A DNA stretch of 64,000 bases from Rhynchopus sp. YZ270_cl-10 (GCA_964035575.1 OZ037910.1:248001-312000); one strand, 5' to 3'. Shown: positions 1 through 10,969, counted from the stretch's first letter. The notes: generated from the sequence alone by a model not told the origin. Translations and numbers: made by a program.

Positions 1-559
1 AACACCCTCAACAACGCCCGCCAAAAGGCGCCCCTTGTTGCTGGGAGTTGGTTCTCATGATACCTGCACAGCAGGCATTCCTCTGAGTCCAACGCATGTT
101 TGGCCTGTCTGCGGCGTTGTACTTAAGGTGCACGAAGACAGGGTCTGGTGGTAAATTTTGCGTAGTACTGCGACGTGGTACTGCGTGGGTCTGGGAATAT
201 GGGCACCTGGGTACAGGATATTGGTTGTCAAAGACATCTTCCACCATGCATTGAGGAGGGTAAGACAGTGGTCGCAGTTTCTACTTGATAGCATTACAAC
301 ATTTAACTTCTCCACGGGGGTCTTGGGCCGTTCACTCGGTTATACCTTGACTACCGGAAGATATTCTTCTAGAATATCCGGTCTTCCCGAACGGAGGCAC
401 ACTTTGTGTGTTACTACGACCTGGCAATTTCCAGCAGTAGGTTAAGTAATCTTTCTTGTAAATTGTTGGAACATTATCTCCTCAGTGCATGAATGCCCCA
501 CGTGACTGGACACTTTTGTGTTTGTCATGTGGAGCTGTGGTTGCTCTTTCACGACTTTT

Positions 560-780
560 TTCCTGTTCCTGGGTACCTGTTCCTGGACCTGGACCTGGGT
601 ACCTGGGGACCTGGGTACCTGTGTACCTGGGCACCTGGGTGTGCCTGTCGGACCCCAGGGTCCGGCAGTCGGACTCAGGGGTCCGACTGTGAGTCCGACA
701 GTCGGACCCCTGAGTCCGACTGTCGGACTCAGGGGGTCCGACTGTCGGACCCCCTCGGACTCCGACAAAAGGGTCCGACA
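560..780. repeat. CCTGGGTACC-rich and GTCGGAC palindrome cluster
   Basis: About 70 bases of imperfect CCTGGGTACCTG repeats are followed by about 130 bases of alternating GTCCGACTGT and ACAGTCGGAC units. These form many overlapping inverted repeats separated by CTCAGGGG. No gene is seen here. The cluster recurs at 32,534-32,754 in the duplicate. Confidence 0.8.
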
Positions 781-806
781 TTTCCAGGACAGACTGCACC
801 GTGTGG

Positions 807-1498
807 CAGGGTTTCCGCCAAGGGGGACCGGGGGGGGACCATGGACCCCCCCAATATTTTTCCCAGAAAAATCCGGATTTTTACAGGGGTTTGGGGGGGA
901 CCATGGTCCCCCCCAAGAAAAATGGGGTTTTGGAGGTTGTAGATGACCCCCCGTGGTCGTGCGACCACACCGTGCAGAGCATTTGGCTCGCTGTGCCAGA
1001 AGAAGTGGAAGAAAAAGGGGGTGGTGCAATCTTTTTTAAAAAGGGTAAAAGTAGCGTACCGTGCGCCTGCGGCGCTGTGTTGCTAGCCATGTGATATTGA
1101 TATACTTCCATCGATACTTCCGTGTATTGCCCCTTTTTCTAAGGGGCTTCGGTGCAAGCGACGGGTAGTTATTCCATGTTCCCACTGCAGCACTGTAATG
1201 ACTGTAGCACCATACAATAGAAAAAGCAAACACCATCACCCTCCACTCTCACAAGACCCCTTACCTTGTTAACTTCCACCCCCGACCTCCAAACGAGCCA
1301 CCTCTACCGGACAACACAGCTGTGAAGCATGGCTGCTATCAAACCTGGTGCACCCTTCGCCTCTCCACTCTGTGGCCTGCAGGGAGGCGCGCGCGAAGCG
1401 CGCGACGACCGCTTTTGCGGGGAGGAAAAAATTTTTTGGGGGGTCTTTTTGATGGTCCCCCCCAATTCCTGAAACCCCAAATCCTGGCGGAAACCCTG
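807..1498. mobile_element. TIR element family Q, copy 1
   Basis: It begins CAGGGTTTCCGCC and ends with the inverse GGCGGAAACCCTG, flanked by a 5-bp direct repeat TGTGG. Inside are G/C-rich palindromes around ACCATGG, the dispersed hairpin motif at about 1,054, a conserved stretch with a short ATG frame at 1,329, and a GCGCGCGAAGCGCGCG hairpin. No transposase is visible, so it is non-autonomous. Relatives lie at 32,781-33,472 (duplicate) and 26,568-28,330. Confidence 0.7.
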
Positions 1499-1524
1499 TG
1501 TGGGGAAAAAAAAAAAAAAAAAAA

Positions 1525-2050
1525 AAGTTCTGCTGAGTGGTTCAGACCCGTTCTACCTGTCAAAAAAGCTCAGGAGAAGAAGATATGGAGAGGTGAGTGC
1601 TCAAACGTCCCAAAAAAGTCAAAATCGGGCGTTGAAAAAAAAAAAAAAGTTGCGTACCGTGCGCCTGCGGCGCAAGCATGTACCCCACCACGTGGACCAT
1701 CAACAGAACATTTTCAAAATCGGAAATCCTAGCGGAGAGCCTGTATGAATCAGGCACTCCGCTAGGTACTAAAGTTCTGTTGATTGTCAACAGAACTTTT
1801 TGAAAATGGGGAAAAAAAGAGAAAAAAAAAAAGTTCTGCTAAGTGGTTCAGACCCGTTCTACCTGTCAAAAAAGCTCAGGAGAAGAAGATATGGAGAGGT
1901 GAGTGCTCAAACGTCCCAAAAAAGTCAAAATCGGGCGTTGGTAAAAAAAAAAGTTGCGTACCGTGCGCCTGCGGCGCAAGCATGTACCCCACCAACGTGG
2001 ACCATCAACAGAATATTTTCAAAATCGGAAATCCTAGCGGAGAGCCTGGT
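1525..2050. repeat. Direct repeat pair, about 220 bp per unit
   Basis: Two near-identical units (about 1,525-1,742 and 1,832-2,050) each run from a poly-A tract and GTTCTGCTGAGTGG through the dispersed hairpin motif to CCTAGCGGAGAGCC. Between them is a small inverted segment in which parts of the unit (CTCCGCTAGG, GTTCTGTTGA) appear reversed. No coding potential is recognised. Confidence 0.8.
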
Positions 2051-3060
2051 ATGAATGTATTAAAAAAAAAAAAAAACCAGAAAAAAAGGGGAGGCAGGGC
2101 GTCGCGCGCGCGCGAAGCGCATCTTATCCCCTTCCTGGTATCATTGCGAAGAGGAAAAAGCGAGGTAAAGTTTCAGACCGTGCCCCCAATTCCCTCAATC
2201 TTTGGACCATTTGACAAAGAGTGAGAATAAGGGATCGGCAAAAATAAAAAAAGTAGCGTACCGTGCGCCTGCGGCGCAAAACTTATTAGCGGAATCCCAC
2301 AGCTCTCTACCATAGTTTGTCTGTAAAAATGTTTGATTTTAAGTCACAATTTTTGAAATGTTGCGTACCGTGGCTTCGCCAAAAAGTTTTGATATTATGA
2401 CCGCCGCTTCTTCCTGTACTGAGGGAAGGCAGGCGTAGAAAAAACATGAGAAAAAGGGTTGGTTTGGTTCTTGATGTACGTTACCATCCCACGTCATCAC
2501 GTATTTACCTGAAATGGACAGACCTTTTCGCGCGGAGCGCGAAAAATTTTTTTTGACCCCTTTTTGGACATATCTTCATATCTTCACGGTTTTGGAAAAA
2601 AAAAATTTTTCCATGAAGATAAGCGGAAACCCTGCCCCAGAACCCGGTCTGGCAAAAAAGTGATCAAAAAAATTTTTTTCGCCTCCGGCGAAAATGTCCC
2701 GGTAAACCGTTAAAACTGCTGCATTCACTCGCATACTGCATATCATCTCACGTTCCCCGCCTTTGCGGAATAAGCAAAAAAATTATGTCAGGTCGGTAGC
2801 GCTACTGTGGGAAAAAAACCCACTGTATACCAAATTATAAAATGACACCAGGATGCATGTAAAGGACAGGTCCTTGACATGTCCTTTACATGTCCCCGAC
2901 AGTTGTTCGGTAACACCAATTACTAATGGTAAAAAATACTTCTTGAACTTTTGTGCGATTTTTTAACATGTTTTAGGGAGCCCCCGATAACGTTATAACA
3001 CCCACAGTATGTACAAAAAAAAGCCACACATCACTCCGCCAGCTCTGTTGCTTAGTGGTG
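2051..3060. other. Intergenic, no gene seen
   Basis: This stretch is A/T-run-rich with several short hairpins (TTTTCGCGC with GCGCGAAAA near 2,527; GCGCGCGAAGCGC near 2,105), two dispersed hairpin motifs (about 2,253 and 2,363), a GGAAACCCTG end-like motif near 2,622, and an inverted pair ATGTAAAGGACAGG/GTCCTTTACATG near 2,860-2,900. I recognise no gene. Confidence 0.6.
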
Positions 3061-3067
3061 TGGTCTT

Positions 3068-6000
3068 CTAAATTAGTTTACAGATTCTCCGGAAGAACGG
3101 CACGTGTCTCGTCATCATTGCTCTGGTCGGGGGTAGAGGTGTCTTCCACATGTGGTTGGGAATATGCGAGCCCCGAGACAGCAATGCAGGCCACACAGGA
3201 CGCGATGACAACAGACTTGAGGGTGGTAATGCCTTGACCTCAGCCTTTCCAGTACTACTGTACAGAAGTGTCGTCATTGGCGCCCACGTTGTCGTCTCAG
3301 GACTCATCACACAGTCACCTTCGGTCTTGGAGTTGGTGATGAGAAGGAAATTCTGGTCTTCCCATGGAGCCACTCTGCATTTCTTGAGACGCTCGACATC
3401 TTTGAGATTCTTGGGATTTTCGAGATTTTTGAGAATATCCTGTAGTGATTCGTGGACCTTCCCCGCTTTCTTGACGATTGTCTCTATTTCGTTCTTGCTA
3501 CCCCATGGTTTGGTTCGGTCAGTCTTGAACTTCGCGTCTGCGAGGCGGATCTGTAGTGTATGCTTCGTCTTCTTCTTCTCCAACGTCACCAAAATGAAGT
3601 CCATCGCTGCTGATCCACAGCAATGCAGCAGAATCGTGTCGCCATGTTTGCACAGCTTCAAAAGCGCGCCTCTAAAGTCATCGCTGAGTGCTGTGCGTTC
3701 ATTGTGGCTTTGTGTGTTGAAGGGGTGAGACTGGGACTCTGAGTTATCCAGCTTCTCCAGCTGCACTACCTTGCACACAGAAGGTGGAAACCATGTCCGG
3801 AGTCGAGTTGTAGACATCTTTGTCGGCAAGTATCTGTCGTCTACCCTATTGTGATAGAAGAACCCCAGGAAAAGAGCCAAAGTCTGGAAGGCGATAGCCT
3901 CGAAGCTGCGATCATCCGGTCTAAGAGCTTGCAGGTTCACCGTGTCAGGAAAACAACGGAAGAAATATGGAATCTTCAACCTGTCGATGATGCTGTGAAG
4001 CAGGCTGTAATCAATCAACGGAAGTTGCATCTCCCCCTGCACAATACTAACCATGTTTGTAGGCACTTCGCCTCTCTCGAGCTTCTCGTCATCTGCAGCT
4101 GCCTGAAGAACCTGTCGAACATCCATCCCTTTCTCCCAAAGGAGAGTTGTCGTGGTCGGTAAAATGATGAAGTACCCACGGTTCTCTGACATCTCCATAA
4201 CCATTCTCGCTCGTGGCCATGCGAATGCTGCAAAGAGACGGATGTCATCATCGGACACTTTGCACCCTTTGGTCCTTTTCTTGGAAACTACCTTCTTCCA
4301 TGCCTTGGAAACAAGCTGGGGAAACTCTTCCTGGCTCAGCAAAGCCTCCTCTTGTGTGCTGAGGGAAATGTTTTTGCCATCTGTTTGATCACTGAGGTGG
4401 GTCTGCGGGTCGATCCCCGTGCATACAGGAAGCACCTTCACTCGAGCACTCATCAGCAGTTGGAGCTCTCGCAGGTACCTCAGAGCAAACCGTGCGCCAT
4501 TTGTACATTGCTCATCCAGCTTCTGACCTTCATCAACGACGATGATGAGCACAAGCTTGGGTTGTTCCTTGGCTAGCTGCTCGAGTATCTCCCTCACTTT
4601 TGATTCTATTGTGGCCAAGTGCACGCGCCGAAGCTGTTCCTCGGTCAGGGTGGGGAGTTCGAACTGCTTCTGCACGTCCGAGTTTTTTGTGTCAAGTTCA
4701 TCTGGGTTCTTTAGCTTCCTGTATGCATTGAGCCAAGCAAACAAGCGGGAGTACAACAGCACTCTTATGGATTTCTCTGTTGGCTTCTTCGCTTTGAGGA
4801 AATCTTCCTCTTGCGCACTCATACGTGATGTGCAGTTGAAGCCAATGTACGCCACTACCGGATTGTACTTCTTCTTCTTCTTGTCCTGCTTTTGAAAACC
4901 TTGCCGTGCTGTCAATGTGCCAAACGTCTTCCCCACTCCAGATGCACACGCCAACACCAGTGCTCTTGTAGCTTGCATCGTCATGCCATCCCTGATTCCC
5001 TCCACAGTGGAGACCAACACCTTGTTGAATCCTTCACGCCCAATACGCTCTTCTTGCTCGTAGGTATTTGGTATGCATAGCGGAGTGTCCATCTTCGCGA
5101 GAACGTCGAGATCAAATGGCTGCTGTTGAGCTGCCGCAGCTGAAACGTTCGCAAGCACCTGGCGTGCACACAACCGCTCTTCGCGAACTAGCTGTAAGTG
5201 TGTGGAAAATGAATGTACAAAACTACAAACAACAAAATAACAACAAAGTTGCACCACACTGCGCATCACCACTGCCGACTTTGCAACCCCAACACACATG
5301 TTGCGAATAGAAAGAGAAAATATACATGAATGCGGAAAGCAAGTGTTACATACCTTCAGCCGCTCTTCGAGATTGGCGAGGTGTCGAAACCCTTCGATAA
5401 ATGCCTCGATCTTGCCGTTGTAGAAGATGCGCCCGAGCACTTTCTGGAAGCCGGGTGTCTCATTGTCGTATTCGCGGCGAACCTCCTTCTGAATGTCGTC
5501 AATCTCCTTCTGCAGCTTGTCCACCTCTGACTCCAGTTTAGTCACGCTCTGCCCAGCTTCGACCTCTTCGCGAACTAGCTGTGAGTGTGTGGAAAATGAA
5601 TGTACAAAACTACAAACAACAAAATAACAACAAAGTTGCACCACACTGCGCATCACCACTGCCGACTTTGCAACCCCAACACACATGTTGCGAATGGGTC
5701 ATGCTAGACAGATGAAACTAAAAGTGGGTGTCAAAGCAAGTAGACCACTCGCCGTGCCTCCAAAAGGTCCGAGGTTCCCTGCGCCACACAGACAGTACAA
5801 CCACATGTAATGACTCAACTCAAAGGTTGAGTGAATAGAAACAGCAAAGAGTTCTGCACGACAAATATGTTGCGAACGGGTCATGCTGGACAGATAACAT
5901 AAACATGTGTGTGGAAAGCAAATGTTACATACCCCTAGCAGCTTCTCGAACTCGGTGATCTCGGCGTCGATTATTCTCTAGAAAAATAAAACAAGAATGG

Positions 6001-6858
6001 GTGTCAAAGCAAGTGTCATACCTCCTTCTCCTTCTCGAGCTTGGCGATCTTGTCGGCGATCTTCTGCTTGCCATCAGGGGTGTCACGGTCACTGTCCGTA
6101 AAACCCCACAGACGAAGCTGGTTCAACTTGTTGACGTCATAGCCTGGTGCACTTGCACTGAATCCCTCCAATGCATCGATCTGGTCCTTCAGCGTCTTCT
6201 GCTCGCCCTCCAGGTTCGTCACGCTCTGCCCAGCTTCGACCTCTTCGCGAACTAGCTGTAAGTGTGTGGAAAATGAATGTACAAAACTACAAACAACAAA
6301 ATAACAACAAAGTTGCACCACACTGCGCATCACCACTGCCGACTTTGCAACCCCAACACACATGTTGCGAATGGGTCATGTTAGACAGATGAAACTAAAA
6401 GTGGGTGTCAAAGCAAGTAGACCACTCGCCGTGCCTCCAAAAGGTCCGAGGTTCCCTACGCCACACAGACAGTACAACCACATGTAATGACTCAACTCAA
6501 AGGTTGAGTGAATAGAAACTACAAAGAGTTCTACACGACACACATGTTGCGAACGGGTCATGCTGGACAGATAACATAAACATGTGTGTGGAAAGCAAAT
6601 GTTACATACCCCTAGCAGCTTCTCGAACTCGGTGATCTCGGCGTCGATTATTCTCTTGCCTTGCTCGCTGGTGCGGTCGTCGTTAGTGAGGTCCACGTAG
6701 ACGTCGAGGTGCTTCAGTTGTTCGACAGTCACCTTTCCATCCTTGCATTCCTTTAACGCTAGGATCTGCTTCTGCAGCTTGTCCTCCTTTGACTTCAGGT
6801 TAGTCACTCTCTCAAGAGCTTTGACCATGGGAGGCAAGTGTCCGCCCTCAGCAGTCAT
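3068..6858 (-). CDS. CR-like gene 1: P-loop NTPase plus PD-(D/E)XK-like nuclease, cassettes C-B-A
   Basis: Predicted exons in transcript order are 6858-6610 (C, 83 codons), 6255-6022 (B, 78), 5578-5354 (A, 75) and 5191-3068 (707 codons plus stop), giving about 943 aa. All junctions are phase 0; donors are GTATGT or GTATGA and acceptors end CTTACAG or CTCACAG. The first ~236 residues are charged and coiled-coil-like. Walker A-like ASGVGKT lies near 319-325, LVLIIVVDE near 449-457 and VLPVCTGID near 489-497. A nuclease-like FEAIAF, DFILVT and ADAKF series lies near 666-791. The start ATG at 6858 is preferred because the upstream frame is not conserved among paralogs. NTPase plus REase-fold order is known for CR effectors; the function here is inferred. 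The last ~50 codons are uncertain because a second frame is also open there. Confidence 0.75.
5933..5979 (-). pseudogene. Relic of cassette C inside an intron
   Basis: These 47 bases are the 3' end of cassette C together with its GTATGTAAC donor. The rest of the cassette is absent, and the sequence joins directly to intron sequence of the next cassette. It is missing from the duplicate gene at 35,042-38,350. It reads as the scar of an earlier cassette rearrangement. Confidence 0.75.
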
Positions 6859-7640
6859 ACTTGTGTGAGGGGAGGGGGATGTGAGATAGGAAGAGAGGTG
6901 TGTATCCTGTTGTGATGTAGAGTAGGTTAGTTGGTGAGAGGAGGTTTCGGGGCTGATAAAATAAAGAGGAGGAGTCAGTAATGTACTGTGAGCCTGAAAC
7001 ACAACGCATGAAAAACATAATATGATGGGAAACAGAACAGAAAATACAAAATACAGAACGAATCGAGGGAAGTACCACATCGAAAGAATCAACCTTCCTT
7101 TTTCTTCAAACATACGCAAGACATCTGTGGTGCACCCTTTGCGCCAACTGGGGTCACTCTGCGCTTTTTCTCTTTTCTTCCGAGGCTCCTGAGTCGTTGT
7201 TGGTGCTGCATCTTTAACTGCTGCTGCCGACCTCGGTGGTAATGGTGGCGGCCTTTACGGAACAAAACAAATCGACATAAAACACAACACAACACACAAC
7301 ACACAACACACAGGCAGAGAAAGAGAGAAAAGGGGGGACAACATTTAGACAGAACAGCGACATCCGCGTTCACTTTCTTTTCGCTTTTGCCATCTCCTCT
7401 CTTCACCTCTCAATAGTATTTTTGAATTGATTTCACTTTTGTTTCGTGACAACTGCTTTCTGTCCCCTTCTTTCTGCACTCGCCCCATATGCGGACACAC
7501 CACCTGCGGCAATACAACACACGCAAACAATCATATCTTTCAACAAACAAACAAACAATCACTATTTTGTTTCCTTTACTTTCTTTCCCGATATTTCCCG
7601 AGCACAGATTGAAGGCCCATTGCACTTTAGAGGAACCCTT
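6859..7640 (-). promoter_or_regulatory. Conserved upstream module of CR-like genes (5' UTR, intron, probable promoter)
   Basis: A block of about 750 bp upstream of the start codon is nearly identical at five genes (here, 10,970-11,757, 16,440-17,215, 38,351-39,132 and 42,180-42,870). Read on the minus strand it contains a plausible intron from GTATGTTTGAAG near 7,110 to TTTTATCAG near 6,955. Upstream of that is an open stretch reading PPPLPPRSAAAVKD with PRKKREK, plus TTGTTTGTTTG and CA-rich runs. Whether it is 5' UTR with promoter or carries further coding exons cannot be decided from sequence alone. Confidence 0.55.
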
Positions 7641-7918
7641 CACTTTCTCTTTGCAGGGAGGGCACAAACTTCAGTACCCCAAATGCCTCGTCTTCATCTA
7701 GACTGCCGAGATGGATATGTGCAGTCCTCTTTTTGCTCCCTTCCGTTTCTTCCAGTTCCTCATCGAATAAGTATGTCAACGAAGTCCAGACAAAACGGAT
7801 CTCGGGCAAACCTGATTCCGAAACCCGCCCTGGGTCAGTCTTGAACTTCGCGTCTGCGTAGCATATGTGCAGTATGGTATTCGTATTCTCCTTCTCCAAC
7901 GTCACCAAAATGAAGTCT
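7641..7918 (-). pseudogene. Chimeric fragment with nuclease-motif piece
   Basis: A minus-strand open frame of about 90 codons starts with VTLEKENTNTILHICYADAK, clearly related to the nuclease core of the large exon. It then switches at a GLPEIRFVW joint to a segment also found at 17,217-17,467 (SLTYLFDEELEE ... FGVLKFVPSLQ). It looks like a recombined piece of two genes, not a working one. The duplicate copy is at 39,133-39,410. Confidence 0.6.
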
Positions 7919-8019
7919 TAACAAAACACAAATATCTTCCTTAAGGTCAGTATGTATGGTGCAGTGATTTATCCTGACCCATATTTTTATTTACCCTGAC
8001 CAGCAAAAAGCACCTCAGG

Positions 8020-10939
8020 CTATGCAGTATCTTGTCGGCGCCTCTTAGTCTCCTTGTCGCTGGTTGACCACTTCCGCTTCCGCTTCCGCGGATTTTGTGA
8101 GCCAGCACTTCCATCCCCGTGTGTGCTCTTCTCCTCCTCCTCCTCTGTCTCTTCCTCTCCAGTACTACTGTACAGAAGTGTCGTCATTGGCTCCCACGTT
8201 GTCGTCAGAGGACTCATCACACAGTCACCTTCGGTCTTGGAGTTGGTGATGAGAAGGTAATTCTTGTCGTTCCATGGAGCCACGATGCATTTCTTGAGGT
8301 GCTCGAGATTCTCCACAGTCTCGGGCTTTTTCAGAATAGCCTGTAGTGATTCGTGGACGCGCTTCGCCTCGTTGCGCATGTCGAGGATCGTACCCCATTT
8401 TTCGGTTGGGTCAGTCTTGAACTTCGCGTCTGCGAAGCGGATCTGTAGTGTATGCTTCGTCTTCTTCTTGTCCAACGTCACCAAAATGAAGTCCATCGCT
8501 GCTGATCCACCGCAATGCACCAGAATCGTGTCGCCATGATCGCACAGCTTCAAAAGCGCGCCTCCAAACTCAACGCTGAGTGCTGTGCGTTTTTTGCGGC
8601 TTTGTTTGTTGAAGGGGTGAGACTGGGACTTTGGGTTATCCAGTTTCTGCACCTGCACCACCTTGCACACAGAAGGTGGAAACCATGTCCGGAGTCGAGT
8701 TGTAGACATCTTTGTCGGCAAGTATCTGTCGTCTTCCCTTTTGTGATAGAAGAAGCCCAGGAAAAGATTCAAAGTCTTGAAGGCGACAGCCTCGAAGCTG
8801 TGATGATCCGGTGAAAGAGCTTGCAGTTTCACCGTGTCAGGAAGACAACAGAAGAAAAGTGGAAGTTTCAACTTTCTGATGATGCTGTGAAGCACACTGT
8901 AGTCAATCAACGGACGTTGCTTCCCCTCCTGATCCACAAGACGAACCATGTTTACAGGCACTGCGCCTCTCTCGAGATTCTCGTCATCTGCAGCTGCCTG
9001 AAGAACCCGCCGAACATCCATCCCTTTCTCCCAAAAGAGAGTTGTCGAGTTCGGATAAATGGTGAAGTTCTTTGTACCTTGCATCTCCTTAACCATTCTC
9101 GCTCGTGGCCATGCGAATGCTGCAAAGAGACGGATGTCATCATCGGACACTTTGCACCCTTCGGAAACTGCATACCATGCATTGGAAACAAGCTGGCGAA
9201 ACTCTTCCTGGCTCAGCAAAGCCTCCTTTGGTGTGCTGAGCGAAATGTTTTTGCCTTCTCTTGCATCACTGAGGTGGGTTTGCGGGTCGATCCCCGTACA
9301 GACAGGAAGCACCCTCACTCGCTCACCCATCAGCTGTTGGAGCTCTCGCAGGTACCTCAGAGCAAACCGTGCGCCATTTGGGCATCTCTCATCCAGCATC
9401 TGACCTTCATCAACGACGATGATGAGCACAAGGGTGCGTTGTTCCTGGGCTAGCTGCTCGAGTATCTCCCTCACTTTCGACTTCATTGTGTCCAAGTGCA
9501 CGCGCCGAAGCTGTTCATTGGTCAGGGTGGGGAGTTTGAACTGCTTCTGCACGTCCGACTTTTTAGAGTCAATATCATCTCGGTTCTGCAGCTGCCTGTA
9601 TGCATTGAGCCAAGCAAACAAGCGGGAGCACAACAGCACTCTTATGGATTTCTCTGTTGGGATGTCTTCGAGGAAGGATCTTTCTCCATCACTCATAGGT
9701 GATCTGCAGTTGAAGCCAATGTACGCCACCACCGGATTGTACTTCTTCTCCTTGTCCTGCTCTTGAAAACCTTGCCGTGCTGTCAATGTGCCAAACGTCT
9801 TCCCCACTCCAGATCCACACGCCAACACCAGTGCTCTTGTCTTTTGCATCTTCATTTTACTCTTGATTTTCTTCACAGTGGAGACCAACACCTTGTTGAA
9901 TCCTTTGCGCCCAATACGCTTGTTTACCTTGTTGGTCCTTGGTTTGCATAGCGGGGTGTGCATTCTCGCAAAATCATCGAGATCAAATGGCTGCTGTTCT
10001 GTAACGTTCGCAAGCGCCTTGAAAGCACCCTCCAGCTGCGTATTGACGCTCTGTAAGTGTGTGGAAAATGAATGTGCAAAACTACAAACAACAAAATAAC
10101 AACAAAGTTGCACCACACTGCGCATCACCACTGCCGACTTTGCAACCCCAACACACATGTTGCGAATGGGTCATGCTAGACAGATGAAACTAAAAGTGGG
10201 TGTCAAAGCAAGAAGACCACTCGCCGTGCCTCCAAAAGGTCCGAGGTTCCCTACGCCACACAGACAGTACAACCACATGTAATGACTCAACTCAAAGGTT
10301 GAGTGAATAGAAACTACAAAGAGTTCTACACGACAAATATGTTGCAAACACACAACAGCCCTTCATCAACTCTCTGTGAGTGTGTGTGTAAAATATGTGT
10401 ACAAACTGGTACAAAGCAAGTGTTACATACCTTCAGCCGCTCTTCGAGATCGGCGAGGTCTCGAAACCCTTCGATAAATGCTTCGTTCTTGCCGTTGTAG
10501 AAGATGCGCCCGAGCACTTTCTGGAAGCCGGGTGTCTCATTGTCGTATTCGCGGCGAACCTCCTGCTGAATGTAGTCAATCTCCTTCTGCAGCTTGTCCA
10601 CCTCTGACTCCAGGTTAGTCACTTCCTGCCTAGCTTCGACCTCTTCGCGAACTAGCTGTAAGTGTGTGGAAAATGAATGTACAAAACTACAAACAACAAA
10701 ATAACAACAAAGTTGCACCACACTGCGCATCACCACTGCCGACTGTGCAACCCCAACACACATGTTGCGAATGGGTCATTTTAGACAGATGAAAATAAAA
10801 GTTGATGTAAAAAGCAAGTGTTACCTACCTTCAGCTGCTTCTTGGGCCTTGGACGTGTGCGCTTTGCTGCCTGGTTTTGCTTCATATTTTTTCCTTTTGC
10901 GCTTGTTCGCATTTTACTTCTTCTGAGTTTTGCAGGCAT
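8020..10939 (-). CDS. CR-like gene 2: NLS start exon, cassette A, NLS-bearing tail
   Basis: Predicted exons are 10939-10829 (37 codons), 10655-10431 (A, 75) and 10050-8020 (676 codons plus stop), giving about 788 aa. The start exon is strongly basic (KRTRPRPKKQLK). The large exon begins SVNTQLEGAFK rather than LVREE and then carries GSGVGKT, LVLIIVVDE and the DFILVT ... FADAKF nuclease-like signature. Its end differs from most paralogs: after YSSTG comes a Glu-rich run and then RKRKRKW ... KRRRQDTA, a bipartite NLS-like tail. Two basic clusters suggest nuclear action (inference). The 380-nt intron between A and the large exon contains a leftover acceptor with the start of another large-exon type near 10,360-10,374. 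Confidence 0.75.
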
Positions 10940-10969
10940 CAAGTCAAGGAGAAAGGGTACGTTGCTTGT

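Larger units (their letters stand above)
1..7640. repeat. Segmental duplication, copy 1
   Basis: Base 1 matches base 31,975, and the two stretches run in parallel at a constant offset of 31,974 up to the first intron of CR-like gene 1. After a 482-bp indel they continue at offset 31,492. The translated frames I compared over the first 5.2 kb are identical, including homopolymer run lengths. Scattered differences appear from about 7.4 kb, and the following gene pair is clearly diverged. Copy 1 may begin left of the window, because the match is already in progress at base 1. An unresolved assembly duplication is an alternative to a real one. Confidence 0.9.

Noticed and set aside
3150-3728. Plus-strand frames of 100-210 codons antisense to each CR-like gene
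   Set aside because: They mirror the large exon in every paralog and change whenever the coding strand changes; no independent motifs.
5192-5353. N-terminal leader MCVGVAKSAVVMRSVVQLCC in several long frames
   Set aside because: It looks like a signal peptide, but it is the translated 3' part of the family intron, ending at a CTTACAG or CTCACAG acceptor.
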